A DNA stretch of 64,000 nucleotides from Orobanche coerulescens (GCA_033398695.1 CM065801.1:5022001-5086000), one strand, 5' to 3'. Counted from the first letter of the stretch, positions 1 through 11,350 are shown. Notes: generated by a model not told the origin, from the letters alone. A program made the numbers and translations.

Positions 1-93
1 CAGGCAAAGAATCAGTGAAAATCTGAACATGTGTACAATCAAAAAACAAAAAAATTAAAATGTCAATCACAAGCAAACAAAGACATAATTTAC

Positions 94-1573
94 CTCAGAC
101 TCTGTGTGCTTCAAATTACACAAGGATTTACTAACTGTTGGATCTCTCACGCACAAGTCACATTGACGACCTTGACCAACAGTGAAAGTTGGACGATGCA
201 TGACAACATGCGGATTCTGGGAGAAAAATGATGAACAAAGTCATAATTATGAGTTGTCACTTATAATAAAAACAATGGTTACTGTAGTACAAAGGCAGAC
301 ACATGCACACAGTATGGCTCATGAGAGCATGAAGTAGAAACTGAAAACAAGCATGGTTATATACTCAGCCTTAACTGCCCCCCCCCCCCCCCCCCCAAAA
401 AAAAAAAAGAAAAAGCCATAAAAGCACAAGATATGTGCATAGAATTCCACAGATAAACAATCAAGAGAATGAAACAAGACACTCTCCCATGCCAATAAAC
501 TAACATGATGATTTTAACAGAGGAATTGGAAAGATTGCTTACACCAGTTTCAAATAATTGCTGCAACTAGCCCTCTCGGACTTTTAGAATCAGAATATAA
601 CCAGAAATTATTCGACTGAAAAATAATTCTAATGAGTGGTTTGAAAGAAAATTACAGTATAAAGAGAGGTATAATTTGGATGTTTGACCGTTTACATAGT
701 CTGATAAGTGCTAACGTACCTAGCACCATCCAGTAATGAAGTGGAACATCTAAATCCAAGTCCAATACATAGAACATTAAACATCAAAAGTTAAAGTTTT
801 TCCACTTGTGACTAGTTAAATGGATCGGACCCCCACAAAATATAAAACTGCAGCACCTTATGCATCAATTCAATGTCACAGTCAATAAAAAAAATTAAAT
901 CTTGAATACTATGTATCTCCAGTTCTTCAAATTGTAATTCAAAACAAGATTGAAGTTATACAATTGAGTTAACGAGTAAGCCCACCTGTGAACACTGGGA
1001 AAGAAGTTTTCCCCATGCAATCCCAGCATTAGATTTCCGTTGCCTCTTCTTCCCTCGAATTACACATGGCCCACTTGACTTCCCTTTCTCCCCGTCGATA
1101 GTAGAATCAACTGCACCCAACATCGATAATTGCCAACAATGAATAAATAACTAAAAATTCGAAGAAAAAGAAAAAGAAAGAAAACTGAGTCAAGAAAACA
1201 CGGAAGGCATATGATTACCTGCTGCGACCGCCTCAGGCGATTTCTCCACCGCTGCCACATCATCCAACCGCTTCTCGCCACCATCGCCGCTAGCTAGATC
1301 AGCCGATCCAGTATCCAATTCTTTCACCGCCGCCATGGGGGTGGTGTCAACTTCTTCCGAAGATGGCGAATTGTTCGTAGAAGATGAAGACGCATCCGCC
1401 GCCTGCATGCGCACAAAAAACCGCAAATTCAACAACCACACAAAAGGGGCCAAAACAGTAATTAAAAAAAAACATAAAACCCTAGCCTTGGATCGTTTTC
1501 CATTAGGCAGAGAAGACGACGGAGAAGAGAGGGGGCGCTTAGAGGAAGACGAGCTTCGCCGCGTTTCAACCAT
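94..1573 (-). CDS. FHA-domain AAA-type ATPase, 5' part (partial gene)
   Basis: The exons I can place, in minus-strand order, are 1573-1481, 1402-1219, 1110-986 and 216-94, all with GT-AG junctions that keep one frame. The ATG at 1573 starts a basic, Ser-rich leader (MVETRRSSSSSKRPLSS...GKRSK), as in plant nuclear-type AAA ATPases. Exon 3 contains the family block IAWGKLLSQCSQ. Exon 4 continues with NPHVVMHRPTFTVGQGRQCD and DPTVSKSLCNLKH, which is the start of an FHA phosphopeptide-binding domain. The AAA ATPase domain expected downstream lies beyond the left edge, so the ATPase assignment rests on family resemblance of the N-terminus and FHA region. Intron 1 is only 78 bp, has no stop and keeps frame. 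A CT tract lies upstream of the start on the coding strand. Function in this family is poorly defined; a nucleotide-driven remodelling role is inferred. Confidence 0.82.
217..985 (-). other. Intron 3 of the AAA ATPase gene, with a C/A homopolymer block
   Basis: This is non-coding DNA between the third and fourth exons. It holds an uninterrupted C run (about 378-396) followed by an A run (about 397-408) on the plus strand. No other feature was recognised. Confidence 0.7.
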
Positions 1574-1718
1574 GTTTTCTGATCTGTTCTAATAATCTAA
1601 AAATAAAGGAAGACGAGCTCCTCCGCAAATAAATGGTTTTCGAACTGAAAATCGATAAATCTATTCGAAGAGATTTATAAATAAATATACTTAAACCATT
1701 TTTATTTATAATACAGTG

Positions 1719-1762
<44 letters not shown>
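1719..1762. repeat. (GA)n microsatellite
   Basis: About 44 bp of near-perfect GA dinucleotide repeat. On the coding strand of the neighbouring ATPase gene it reads (CT)n, about 145 bp upstream of the ATG, a common position for CT tracts in plant promoters and leaders. Confidence 0.9.
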
Positions 1763-1765
<3 letters not shown>

Positions 1766-1888
1766 ATAACAAGAATAGGTGAATAATTGCAGACGATCAA
1801 AGATACATAAAATACTGTACTGGTACATATATACCCGATGCTTGAAGCTTTTTTACTTGAGTCGAGCACGCTTAGTTTCCGAGTTTTA

Positions 1889-2557
1889 GGGTATGTTTGG
1901 ATGCATTAACTGATAATCTAGCTGATTGTTGATAATCTAGCTGAAAACCAATAATCTAGATTATGTCAGATAATCTAGCTGAAAATTGATAATCTAGTTG
2001 TAGTATGATAATTTAGATTATTGTATTTAAAAGTGTTTGTGGCCATTTATCATCTTAAATTTGAAATTTATAAAATGATATAAAGGTACATCTTTTATAT
2101 TTATTGTTATATTATAATATTACAAAAACAACCTTAATATTTATATTAACTCTTATGTTGCTTATTATTCTTTGACATTATGCAATATTATTATTTATTT
2201 TGTTTTCAACTTCTAATGGTATTTTAGGTTTTTTTATGTTATCACTTATATTATTATACAAAATTTATACAAATATTTATTAAGGGTAAAATCAGAATGA
2301 AAAATAAAATCTGTATATTATATATATATATATATACATACACAATAAGGGTAAAATCGGAATGAAAAAATAAAATCTGGTAGCTTTGGGTTGAAAGCTA
2401 TATTCGAAAGCGTTTGAATTTAATCTAGATTAAGATTATAATCTAGATTAAATTAGCACCATCCAAACAAGATTTTGAAGGTCAAATTAGATTATTTGAC
2501 CCACTTTAATCTAGATTAAGATTATAATCTAGATTAAGTGATCATCCAAACATACCC
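1889..2557. mobile_element. PIF/Harbinger (Tourist-like) MITE
   Basis: Perfect 15-bp terminal inverted repeats, GGGTATGTTTGGATG at 1889-1903 and its complement at 2543-2557, are flanked on both sides by TTA (1886-1888 and 2558-2560). TTA is the target-site duplication typical of Harbinger elements. The 669-bp interior is AT-rich, repeats the word AATCTAG and has no credible ORF, so this is a non-autonomous element. It lies about 300 bp upstream of the AAA ATPase start. Confidence 0.92.
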
Positions 2558-2889
2558 TTAGTAAAGGAAAATAAAGTTAGGAGAGAACAGAAGAGAAAGA
2601 AAAATGAAAAAAAATTATTTTTTGTGTTCTCGAATTGGAAGGAAGTGAAATGAAAATTAATTATTTTGGTTTTTTCTCTCTAAATCCTTCCAAGTCGGAA
2701 GAAAAATTAGGAGGAAAAGTTTTCCTCCCATTTCATTTCATTAAAAAATTCAGGAACACCAAATATTTTTTCTTTCTAAATATTTCCATCAATTTCCCTT
2801 ATTTTCTCTCGTTAATTTAAACTCGTGAACTATGCGTAAGAGAACCCAACTAATTGCATCTAAAAATATTTAACTTCCTAAAATTAATA
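2558..2889. other. AT-rich intergenic DNA
   Basis: A-rich, then T-rich sequence between the Harbinger MITE and the Stowaway-like MITE. A 61-codon ORF at 2635-2820 is low complexity and is not called as a gene. Confidence 0.5.
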
Positions 2890-3112
2890 CTTTCACCCTC
2901 CGTTAAATATAAGCACATAGATAGGTGACACGGGTTTTAATAAAAATGAAGAGAGAATATGATTCTATAGAAAAGAGTGGTGTGTTGAGTGAAGAGAGAG
3001 TATGACTTTATAGAAAGAAAGAGTAACATGATTTTAAATAAAATTGAGTGTGTCTACTCTTTGGGACAGACGAAAATGATTAAAAATGTCTCTGCTTAAG
3101 GGATGGAGGAAG
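2890..3112. mobile_element. Stowaway-like MITE (degenerate)
   Basis: The left end, CTTTCACCCTCCGTTAAA, pairs imperfectly with the right end, CTTAAGGGATGGAGGAAG. TA flanks both sides (2888-2889 and 3113-3114). The CTCCCTCCGT-type terminus and TA duplication are hallmarks of Stowaway (Tc1/mariner) MITEs. No coding capacity. Confidence 0.75.
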
Positions 3113-3844
3113 TATATCCCACACGCCACAAGACACAACATCAGTTGCGATTACTACTATAATCACAACTACTATTCAGCATAATTACAACTTGTGTAAT
3201 TATAATTACAAAAAAATATAACCCATCAACATAATTACAACTATTGTATAACAGAATCACAATTAATGTACCATGCATCGTACATCATATTTCATGGTAT
3301 AATTTTCTCATGAATATATATAACTTGCACGTAATTTGTAATATTTTTCAGATACTTTCTTTTCTTTGAATAGTCCGAGTAAATTATATTTTTAATTAAA
3401 ATATTTTTAATGTGTATTTATTGGACGAATTATTTAAATGAAATTACTTATATTTAATAAACTTATGTCAATGAAATATCTTTACAACTAATATAAATAT
3501 ATCTCTCGCTTTTTAGTTTACATTTTTACCAGTATATCACTTGAAATTTAATGAGTAATAATAAATATAATTTTATAATGCTTTTACTAATCACATCCGG
3601 CATATGCATGTAAAACTTATAATCTTCAAACCAAATCAATCTTAATTGTGCGGGACTCGAATTCAGTTTGTACTAATATCTAATTCCTCAAAATTCGACG
3701 GAAAATCACACTACGTTGTGGTTCATAAGTATAAATAAAAAAATAAATCGATATTTAGCTATGATTCAGTCACTCGGTGTTATTTACCACGGCAAATGGC
3801 AGTGAATCGAAATAATAAGATTTCGGTTGACCACAATAATCCGT
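3113..3844. other. AT-rich intergenic DNA
   Basis: No gene recognised. Contains locally repeated ATAATTACAACT words (about 3160-3260). Confidence 0.5.
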
Positions 3845-4150
3845 TTAAGATTTATATACTCGTACTCATCTCAAATTCAATTAAAAGGTGACTCACTAAT
3901 ACCCAAAACGATAAGTATAATATTCAGCTACTCAGACCCCTTAAAATTTATATATATAGACTCGTATGAAATCAGATTGAAACGTGATCTTACTACATAT
4001 TCCATCTCAAACTCATATAGTATAAACCATTAATTACCAAAAATTATTTAAATTTGTAAAATATTTAAACTATCAAATATAAGTTGTTATGATAATTACT
4101 TATCCAATAAAAACTCAATATTAAAAATAAATAGTAAAAATGATAAAAGA
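3845..4150. repeat. Dispersed AT-rich repeat, copy 1
   Basis: Shares a long diverged consensus with copies at about 13660-13930 and 16440-17250. Recognisable words are TATATACTCGTAC, CTCAAACTCATATAGTA, TTTAAATTTATAAAATA and ATTATCAAATATAA, in the same order. Copies 1 and 2 now flank the split SINE and LTR element and would have been close neighbours before those insertions. Confidence 0.6.
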
Positions 4151-4229
4151 TTAAAAATTCAATTTGATCTCTAATTGCTGTTACACATTTTCCCATAAAT
4201 TCTACCATTCACCAGCTCTCATATTATTA

Positions 4230-4246
4230 GCTACTAATATGTAAAT
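4230..4246 (+). repeat. SINE target-site duplication, left copy
   Basis: The 17-bp sequence GCTACTAATATGTAAAT matches 13622-13638 with one mismatch. It marks the left end of the SINE. Confidence 0.85.
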
Positions 4247-4343
4247 GTCTACATGGGCAATTCAACTGGTTTCTGGGTGGCAGATTGCTACAAGGACGTA
4301 GGGTCGAGTCCTGACAGTCGCAGTGTGGGAGTTTTATCCCTCC
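4247..4343 (+). mobile_element. tRNA-derived SINE, 5' part
   Basis: Starts directly after the left target duplication. It contains a pol III B-box-like word, GGGTCGAGTCC (about 4300), downstream of a possible A-box region (about 4268-4285). The sequence stops where the LTR begins and resumes after the right LTR at 13481, where a GC-rich 3' portion ends at the right copy of the 17-bp duplication. The 9.1-kb retrotransposon therefore inserted into this SINE. Confidence 0.78.
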
Positions 4344-5059
4344 AATAACACCCCCAAAACCGTATGGGAATATTACACGTTGTAGACCCTTTCCACAAGA
4401 ATCTACCAGGCTAAACATTCATAAACAACCAAATGCTTGCCCGGCCAGTGTCAAACAATATAATAATACAGACCGTTAAGGTCACTTACACATGAATACA
4501 CAGATCGATGAGGTCACACAACTCCATCAACAGAACTGACTAAAACAACATTACCCACACAGGGGTCGAAACACAATACAACCAAACTCTACCAACTCTC
4601 GACTCTTGATTAGTATCGCAGCTCGTCATCCTCTTGTGCCAATCCTGTGACTGCTCCCCTGAACCTGCATGTACCTGGACGCAAAACAGACATCCACCCC
4701 CCGATGACTCGGGGGTTAGTAAAACTCCACTGTTTTACTAGTGCAAGTATAATACGATACGAAATGCAACAAGTAAATAGCAACTACAAATTTAATACGG
4801 AAATCAATTATCAAATGTTCGTGAGAAGTTTTAAAATTTCGAACACAAGCAAGAGATATTTGAAAAGGAACTCATCATCTCGGGGATTTTTGAAGTAGAA
4901 ATTTTTTTGGACCTCGAGTCCCAATTTACAAAAACCGTTTCGTAAACATTAGGGCCTTAGCCCGATTCTCGTTTCAAAACGCACTAGATAAGATATCATT
5001 ATGAGTCCGAGACCCATATTTAAAATGTTATACAAACAATCAGTGTTATACGATCGTTG

Positions 5060-5315
5060 TTCATACACATCATGTACCGAACTCCGGAGGCATCGACGGA
5101 CCTTACCCGGACCACACACACTGTTCGTACACATCATGTACCGAACTCCAGAGGCCTCGACGGACCCTGCCCGGCCACAAACATCGTTCGTACACATCAT
5201 GTACCGAACTCCAAAGGCCTCGTCAGACCCTACCTGGATCACACACCTTGTTCGTACACATCATGTACCGAACTCCAGAGGCCTCGTCAGACCCTACCTG
5301 GAACACACACACACA
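5060..5315 (+). repeat. 64-bp tandem repeat, four copies, in the LTR
   Basis: Units start near 5060, 5124, 5187 and 5251, each with TTCGTACACATCATGTACCG (first copy TTCATACAC...). The same array is at 12114-12360 in the other LTR. It produces repetitive ORFs on both strands, which are artefacts of the repeat. Confidence 0.92.
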
Positions 5316-6208
5316 CACATCGACACGACACAACTCATAATCATCAAATGTCAAGCCATTCCACATTACACCAAAATGTATAATCAGGTATGTAAACCAA
5401 AACAACACAATTATCATAATCATCACAACAACTCAACAATGACCAACCATGCCTGGCACAAACTTAGATGATTTGCACACCCAACACAATTCCACGATGT
5501 TAACTAAGTGAAGGTATTATTGTTACCATCAATCGTTCATAATAATCAATTCATACGAAGCATATTCGCTAAGATAAATCAATTCATCATAACCATAACA
5601 CGACGTCCCTATTCACAAGACACAATTCGTATAGTAAAATACTTGCCTTAATAACCGTTACCGAATACTCCGAAGAACACGGTTCGACCGGGAAGCTCGG
5701 ACCCCGAAGAAGACAACGAACGGAAGGGTTCCGACTCGAGTTCTTCACAAGAATTCCATCCCTAAGTCATACCAATGATAAATCAACAATCGTACGATGG
5801 ATAATAATCACACAACGCTCAATTCCCCCCTCTAAGACCTTTTGTCGGACACCTTCAAGGCGTCGACTAAGAACTCGACCAAAACAACGAATCGATACGA
5901 TCCAACCATGGAATAACAAGGGAAATGATATAATACATCTAAATAATCATAAATCCATCATAATCCTAAGTTAAATCGGATTAAATGGATGAAAACAACC
6001 AAAATACCCATATTCCCCAAAACTAGATTTTTAGAAAATCTGACGTGATTCGCTGGATCAAAGGATGTTATAGGACGGAAGATTGATGATATGAACCTCA
6101 AAACTTCATGGATTCATTTTATAACAACATGCCTCCATGATTAACCAAGCTCCAGCCGCGGAAGAGGATGAAATGGGTGAGAAAAATGATGAAAAACTCG
6201 TTTGCTAG

Positions 6209-6216
6209 GTATATAT
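6209..6216 (-). promoter_or_regulatory. Putative TATA box of the TR-GAG LTR
   Basis: ATATATAC on the minus strand, just downstream of the palindrome cluster and followed by a TC-rich leader-like stretch. The corresponding sequence is deleted from the other LTR. Confidence 0.45.
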
Positions 6217-6234
6217 GTAGGCCGCTGCCGGCCG

Positions 6235-6385
6235 CATTACGTACGTAATCGGCCATGGCCGAATCACTGCCCCAAATCTGCCGGCCCATTACGTACGTTA
6301 CCGGCCAGGGCCTTACGTACGTAACCGGCCCTTACGACCGTAACTGCCGGGCCATAGCGGTCGTTACTCGGCCAGGTCCTGCCAG
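6235..6385. promoter_or_regulatory. Cluster of TTACGTACGTAA / CCGGCC palindromes in LTR U3
   Basis: Copies of TTACGTACGTAA or close variants (about 6237, 6291, 6313 and 6334) alternate with GGCC-rich palindromes. Read on the minus strand, the cluster ends about 20 bp before a TATA-like CATATATAC. A promoter-proximal binding array is inferred from position only. Confidence 0.55.
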
Positions 6386-6892
6386 CCGGGACTCGATCGA
6401 TCCGACGGTCCGAAAAATCCCGAAACTCAGACCTGAACGTAATCCGAAAACACGGTTACGAAGTACTCGTAAAGACGAATCCGAACACTAAGAGAACACA
6501 TGATTCCGACCACCCAAGGCTCGAAATTCGACAACAGAAAGTAATTACCCCAAACTTTGGGAAATTACGAAAATGGCTCAAAACTTCCGAAAATCACGAT
6601 ACGTGATCCAATAACCAACCCAAAGCTCGCAACATAAAAAATAACATCAAATGAACTTACGAGAAACTCGAACCAATAGTTTCGGACGAGATTCGAAAGA
6701 ATCGAACTCAAGTGCGGAAAAGTCGCTAAAAAGCACGGAACTCAACAAAACGATACCGAAACGAACTCAGATGACAAAAAGTGCAGAATTAAATATTATC
6801 GGGATGTCGAAACGGTCATGAGCGAGTCATCAAAACGGACTTCCGTCAAAAAAAGAAAATTACCAAAAATCGAAATTGCGGATATTACATAC

Positions 6893-6904
6893 TACCCTCC
6901 TTAA
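6893..6904 (-). promoter_or_regulatory. Polypurine tract of the TR-GAG element
   Basis: On the minus strand TTTTAAGGAGGGTAG abuts the start of the 3' LTR, the position for plus-strand priming. A second near-copy of the same junction occurs at about 7322-7360. Confidence 0.75.
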
Positions 6905-7578
6905 AAGAAGTTTCGTCCCGAAACTTAAAACAAGTAGGGAGAAGCAATATCCCGCTAGGAAAAATCAATTAGATACACAAGAAACGCGTAACTTACGCCC
7001 ACCGGCGAAAAGTTACAAGCAACGCGAAGGAATATACGGCGTGAAAACACACTCGACGACGACTCGGATACACTAATGCACCGGTTATGATTCAAATCAG
7101 TAACGAGCCAATTTGCGAAACGTAACATACCACATTCCAAGCATACATTAATCAAAGATCCACCGGCAACACAAGTCTCGCCCGACGAACTACACAACAG
7201 TACAAATCATACAGTGCATCATCGAAAAAACATATCCCACATAATCGCAACGAAACAGATAATCGGAACCACACGACAATTAATTCAGGGTAACTGGAAG
7301 ATAAAAATCTCGGGTATTACATTCTACCCCTCTAAAAAGAAGTTTCGTCCCGAAACTTAAACTAAGGTCATCACAGTGATACGAAACAAAACATAACGAC
7401 ACATAATAAAATACCATAATCATGACCCCGCGGTCCACTGACACGTCTCCGTAGTTTCAACAACTATACGAGAACTCATTCAAAACAAAATATCATTCAA
7501 CGAGTTCCAAACATAAAAGCGTCACAAAATACACCTCTACACGAGAAACAATCTGCGCAACGAGTACCAAAAACACCA
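6905..7578 (-). other. Residual 3' internal region of the TR-GAG element
   Basis: Lies between gag and the polypurine tract. At 7311-7321 the minus strand reads TGTAATACCCG, preceded by another TTTCGGGACGAAACTTC purine-rich block. This looks like a second polypurine tract and LTR start, suggesting a rearranged or chimeric 3' end. No pol-like peptide found. Confidence 0.55.
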
Positions 7579-8700
7579 TCACTGGACATCACTGGGTCCT
7601 CCGGAAGTAGGAATGGAACTCCGGTCTCTTATCATCTCGACAACAATCTCGCAGTACTGAACTCGATGCCCCTCCTGTCCACAATTATAACAAGTCACTG
7701 GCGGTTTCTTACAATGCGCGCGTTCATGGCCTAGAACGTTACAGTTGAAACACCTGGGAGCATTACCAGAACTCAAAGACACTGGCTTGGGTATTTTGGA
7801 TTCTCTAGCTGACCGAGAAAGTCCCATACTCGGCTGATACGAGGGTTGAGGCATGGGAATCCCAATTCCCTTACTTCCCAATGCGTCAACGGAGATCTTC
7901 TGCTTCTTCGCTACCGATACGGACTCGGTAGACATTATAGCCATTTCAAATGCTAAGGCTCGATCTTGATAGTCCTTCAGCGTTGTACACATAAAAAGGG
8001 CCATACACTGCCGAACCTGAGGTTTCATATGCATATCAAAGTAACGAACCTTATCTGTCTCACTTCGCACTTGATCTCGAACGTAACACAGCTGTCGATT
8101 GTAATCGACTATTGCTTGAGATATAGACACATCCCGGGGCATAGCCGAGAAAAACTCAACAATTCTACGTTCCTTAACAGGCGGCGGACAATACTCGGCC
8201 TCCATAGCAGTCTTGAATTCGGCCCAAGTAGTTGTACGATCACTAGGCGCTACGGCCTCCCACCAGTGTGCCGCTTCCCTATCAAGCAGGTATTGGACGA
8301 TGGGTACTTTTCTCTCATCGGGGCAAGCTACAGCATCAGATGTTCTGTCCAACTGGAAGAGCCAGTTCTCCCAACCTAACGAGTGCGAAGAACCTACGAA
8401 ACGGGGCAGATGCATTCTCATCACAACTCGTAACCACTTACTAGCTCCGTTATCCTCATCCGGAATCCCATCACGGTGTACGGTCTGATTCATATGCGCC
8501 AACTGGTCAGCCACCTGACGAAGGATCGTGGCGGCGCCAATGTCAACATTACCTCTGGAAGATTGCTGTTGATCATCTGATGGGTCATCATGACCGTCCG
8601 TACTGAGCTGATTGGCATTCGACAACGAGCGAGTCACCCTCTCACGCTCCTGATCACGACCACGACTACGACCACGTCCTCGGCTTCGACCTCTCAGCAT
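7579..8700 (-). CDS. Gag polyprotein of the TR-GAG element (intact)
   Basis: An open frame of 386 codons begins at 8739. The ATG at 8700 (MLRGRSRGRGRSRGRDQ) is preferred, because related gags start with an Arg/Gly-rich leader. A retrotransposon gag capsid domain follows, with the typical WENWLFQLDRTSD and AAHWWEAVAPSDRTTTWAEF blocks. Near the C-terminus are two CCHC zinc knuckles, CFNCNVLGHERAHC and CYNCGQEGHRVQYC, for RNA binding. The frame is unbroken, which is striking in an element that has lost all of pol. The product would form virus-like particles and package element RNA; reverse transcriptase and integrase must come from elsewhere. There is no in-frame protease. Confidence 0.88.
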   Translation of the reverse strand: MLRGRSRGRGRSRGRDQERERVTRSLSNANQLSTDGHDDPSDDQQQSSRGNVDIGAATILRQVADQLAHMNQTVHRDGIPDEDNGASKWLRVVMRMHLPRFVGSSHSLGWENWLFQLDRTSDAVACPDERKVPIVQYLLDREAAHWWEAVAPSDRTTTWAEFKTAMEAEYCPPPVKERRIVEFFSAMPRDVSISQAIVDYNRQLCYVRDQVRSETDKVRYFDMHMKPQVRQCMALFMCTTLKDYQDRALAFEMAIMSTESVSVAKKQKISVDALGSKGIGIPMPQPSYQPSMGLSRSARESKIPKPVSLSSGNAPRCFNCNVLGHERAHCKKPPVTCYNCGQEGHRVQYCEIVVEMIRDRSSIPTSGGPSDVQ

Positions 8701-8739
8701 ACTGAACGGACGACAAATCAGAATAACGCAACCAAACAA

Positions 8740-9685
8740 ACATCACAACGTCAACATAGGACGATAAATAGCAGCACGATAAAACATCAACTCCAAGTCA
8801 TCACACAACTGCACGAACTAACACTGTAATTTTAGAACTTCATTAAAAAATAATTCACACAGTCATATCAACAGAGATGTTTGGATTTTATCAAATCAAA
8901 CACGGTCAAAACCACACACGTATCGTAGGGACCACACACTAGCAACAAAATAAAATATTTCCGGGGTATTATTCAAATGATAAAATTTTAAAATTCTCAA
9001 GTTTGAAAAATTTGGTGAAATGAAATTTTTGAAAACACTTTTAATACCTCGGTCGTTTAATCAAAACCATGTATCTCACTATCAAAATTGTTTTGATTGA
9101 AGCTATTTGCAAAACAACACCTTGAAACACCAACCTACTCGATAGACAATATCATCAAGGTGATCTTATATATATATATATATATATATATCATTACCAT
9201 TACTAGTGATATACAGAGTAACAACATGTTACCACGCCAACCATCACGTGAACATATGAAGTTTAAAATTCCAAAAAACCGAAAAAAATCATTTTGCAAA
9301 ATAAAAAAAATTCTAAAATCCTTCCGTTCATAACCAAAAATACAATGTCCGAAGTACTTCAAAACATATATTCCAGATACCGTCTGATGGTGTCATTTGA
9401 AAATACACGACCAATTTGTCAAGAATTTAACCGATTTTAAAATCCATATAAACCGTGGTTTTAACCGCACCATCAAAATATTTTAAACAATAGCAAACGA
9501 TTCCCACAAAAATGTTCAAACTCGTAAAGTCCTCTAGGAAGAACATTCTAAAACCTACCCGTAACGGCATAAACATAACAATCTAAAAACAATCAAAACT
9601 AAAAATCACATGCCCAAACGGCAAATAGGATCGCCAATCCAATTGAATACATCTCACAGCATCAAGTTTAAACATATAATAAAAC
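8740..9685 (-). other. Untranslated leader of the TR-GAG element, part next to gag
   Basis: Non-coding and AT-rich, with a (TA)n run at about 9168-9191. It connects gag to the nested hAT element and, beyond it, to the primer-binding site. Confidence 0.5.
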
Positions 9686-10896
9686 TAGGGGTGAAAACTG
9701 GGCGGATATTTCCCGCCCGATCCGGAGCCGTATCCGATCGGAATCGAATTCGGGATGAAAAATAGGTATCCGGTCGGATTCGGATACGGATCCGGATAGT
9801 TGAATTCGGATACGGGTTCGAATTCGGATAATGCAATATCCGCCTGTATCCGAGTTTTTCCATATTTTATCGGATATTATCCGGATACCAATCCGGATAA
9901 TAAATCCGGATACCAATCTGGATAATAAATCCGGATATCCATATTTTTAAATTTTAAATATACTTTATTTTTTATATATATATATATATATATATAACAC
10001 TTTTGGACTTCAGTGTAATAAATTTTCAAGCTTTCAAGAAAAAAAAATATTTTTTTTCAAAAAAAGTATTTTCTTGGAAAAATATATTATTTTTCAAAAA
10101 AATATTTTCTAGGAAAAAAATTATCTTTTCGAAAAAAACATTATTTATGGAAATTTTTTATTTCTTCGAAAAAAATTAAAAAAATATTTTCTGGAGAAAA
10201 ATTATTTTTTGGCAAAAAAATATTTTTTCAAAAAAAATTATTTTCTGGAAAAAATAAAATTAGTTTCTGGATTTTTATATTTTTTGAAAAAATAAAAAAA
10301 TATTTTTTGTGAAAAATAAAAAAAAATTATATTTCGAAAGAAAAATTATTTTCTGAAAAAAATATTTTTTAAAAGAAATGTATTAGCCAAACACTTTAAT
10401 ACTAACTTATAAGCTATTTGTTTCATATGAAATGTATTTTTAAAAGAAATGTTCTATTCAAGTAAATAGAGGGGCAATTATATATATTATAATAATTGTT
10501 AATAAGAATTAAATTACCACTTTTTAGTCTTTGCTAAGTATGTAGCTTATGTTTTTATGGGAGAGTGAATAAGTAAAAATGAGGAACCTTATTATGAAAC
10601 GATTTTTAAAAAATTATTATAGTTTGCATTAGAACTTTTATGAAATATTGTGTAGGTAGTTTTTATATCTTTGCAATCACTTCCAAACGATTTTTGTATG
10701 ACACGTATTATCCGATTATATTTATTCGAATCCGGCCCGAATCCGTCCTGTATCCGTCCCGTGTCCGTATCCCGAATAATCCGAATTCGTATCCGTATCC
10801 GGCCTTCCCGTATCCGACTCCGAATCCGAGAGAAAAATATGGGTTAGGATACGGGAAGAGCATTATCCGCCCGTATCCGATCCGTTTTCACCCCTA
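9686..10896. mobile_element. hAT-superfamily non-autonomous element
   Basis: The terminal inverted repeat TAGGGGTGAAAAC at the left pairs with GTTTTCACCCCTA at the right. A perfect 8-bp target duplication, AATAAAAC, lies at 9678-9685 and 10897-10904, diagnostic of hAT. Both subterminal regions are packed with TCCGGATA-type words, as expected for hAT transposase-binding repeats. The core (about 9960-10640) is AT-rich and repeats ATTTTCTGGAAAAAAT-like units. No transposase ORF. Confidence 0.93.
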
Positions 10897-10904
10897 AATA
10901 AAAC

Positions 10905-11350
10905 CATTCCTCGGAGTATCTCACGAACTCAATCGTCGATACCTTATTCGAAACCAATCAAGGTTCTCAATATTTCACACCATACCACCCCACACGGTGG
11001 TTCAAAGGTAAAACAACAATACACCCAGTTTTTATACATATACTATGTGTCACAAGTATTATATACAACTATATTACACAACACCGTGTAAATAAAATTA
11101 TGCACCGCAATTAACTCACTAAGATAAAATCATGATACATGGGTACCTCGCATAAAAGAGGAGTCTTACGTCCACAGGCCGCACGGAGATGACGGTCGCC
11201 CACGATACTAATCTCATCCGACAACATATTCGACACGTTGTGACTACGCACAACTCAACTGGTCACCTGACGACTCGAACGACAAGACAACATATTACTC
11301 GACAATTCGTGACTCGACTCGATCCAACAGCCTAGGTTTCCGCAACCTAA
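10905..11350 (-). other. Untranslated leader of the TR-GAG element, part next to the primer site
   Basis: Non-coding segment between the nested hAT element and the primer-binding site. No ORF recognised. Confidence 0.5.

Larger units (their letters stand above)
4344..6889 (-). repeat. 3' LTR of the TR-GAG element
   Basis: About 2.5 kb, colinear with 11367-13480. In element orientation it starts TGTAATATCCGC and ends GGGGGTGTTA. It carries a four-copy 64-bp tandem repeat (5060-5315), a palindrome cluster (6235-6385) and a TATA-like word (about 6209-6216). It keeps a segment (about 5760-6237) that the other LTR lacks. Confidence 0.88.

Noticed and set aside
1335..1592. Plus-strand ORF opposite the AAA ATPase exons 1-2
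   Set aside because: Antisense shadow of spliced coding exons with a clear family match.
4247..4343. Possible tRNA gene, because of the B-box-like GGGTCGAGTCC
   Set aside because: It does not fold as a cloverleaf by eye, and the block is flanked by a 17-bp duplication with its 3' half, so it is a SINE.
5001..5471. Overlapping ORFs on both strands with repeated YRTPEAS/HHVPNS peptides
   Set aside because: They are translations of the 64-bp tandem repeat within an LTR; every frame is open and none has gene-like features.
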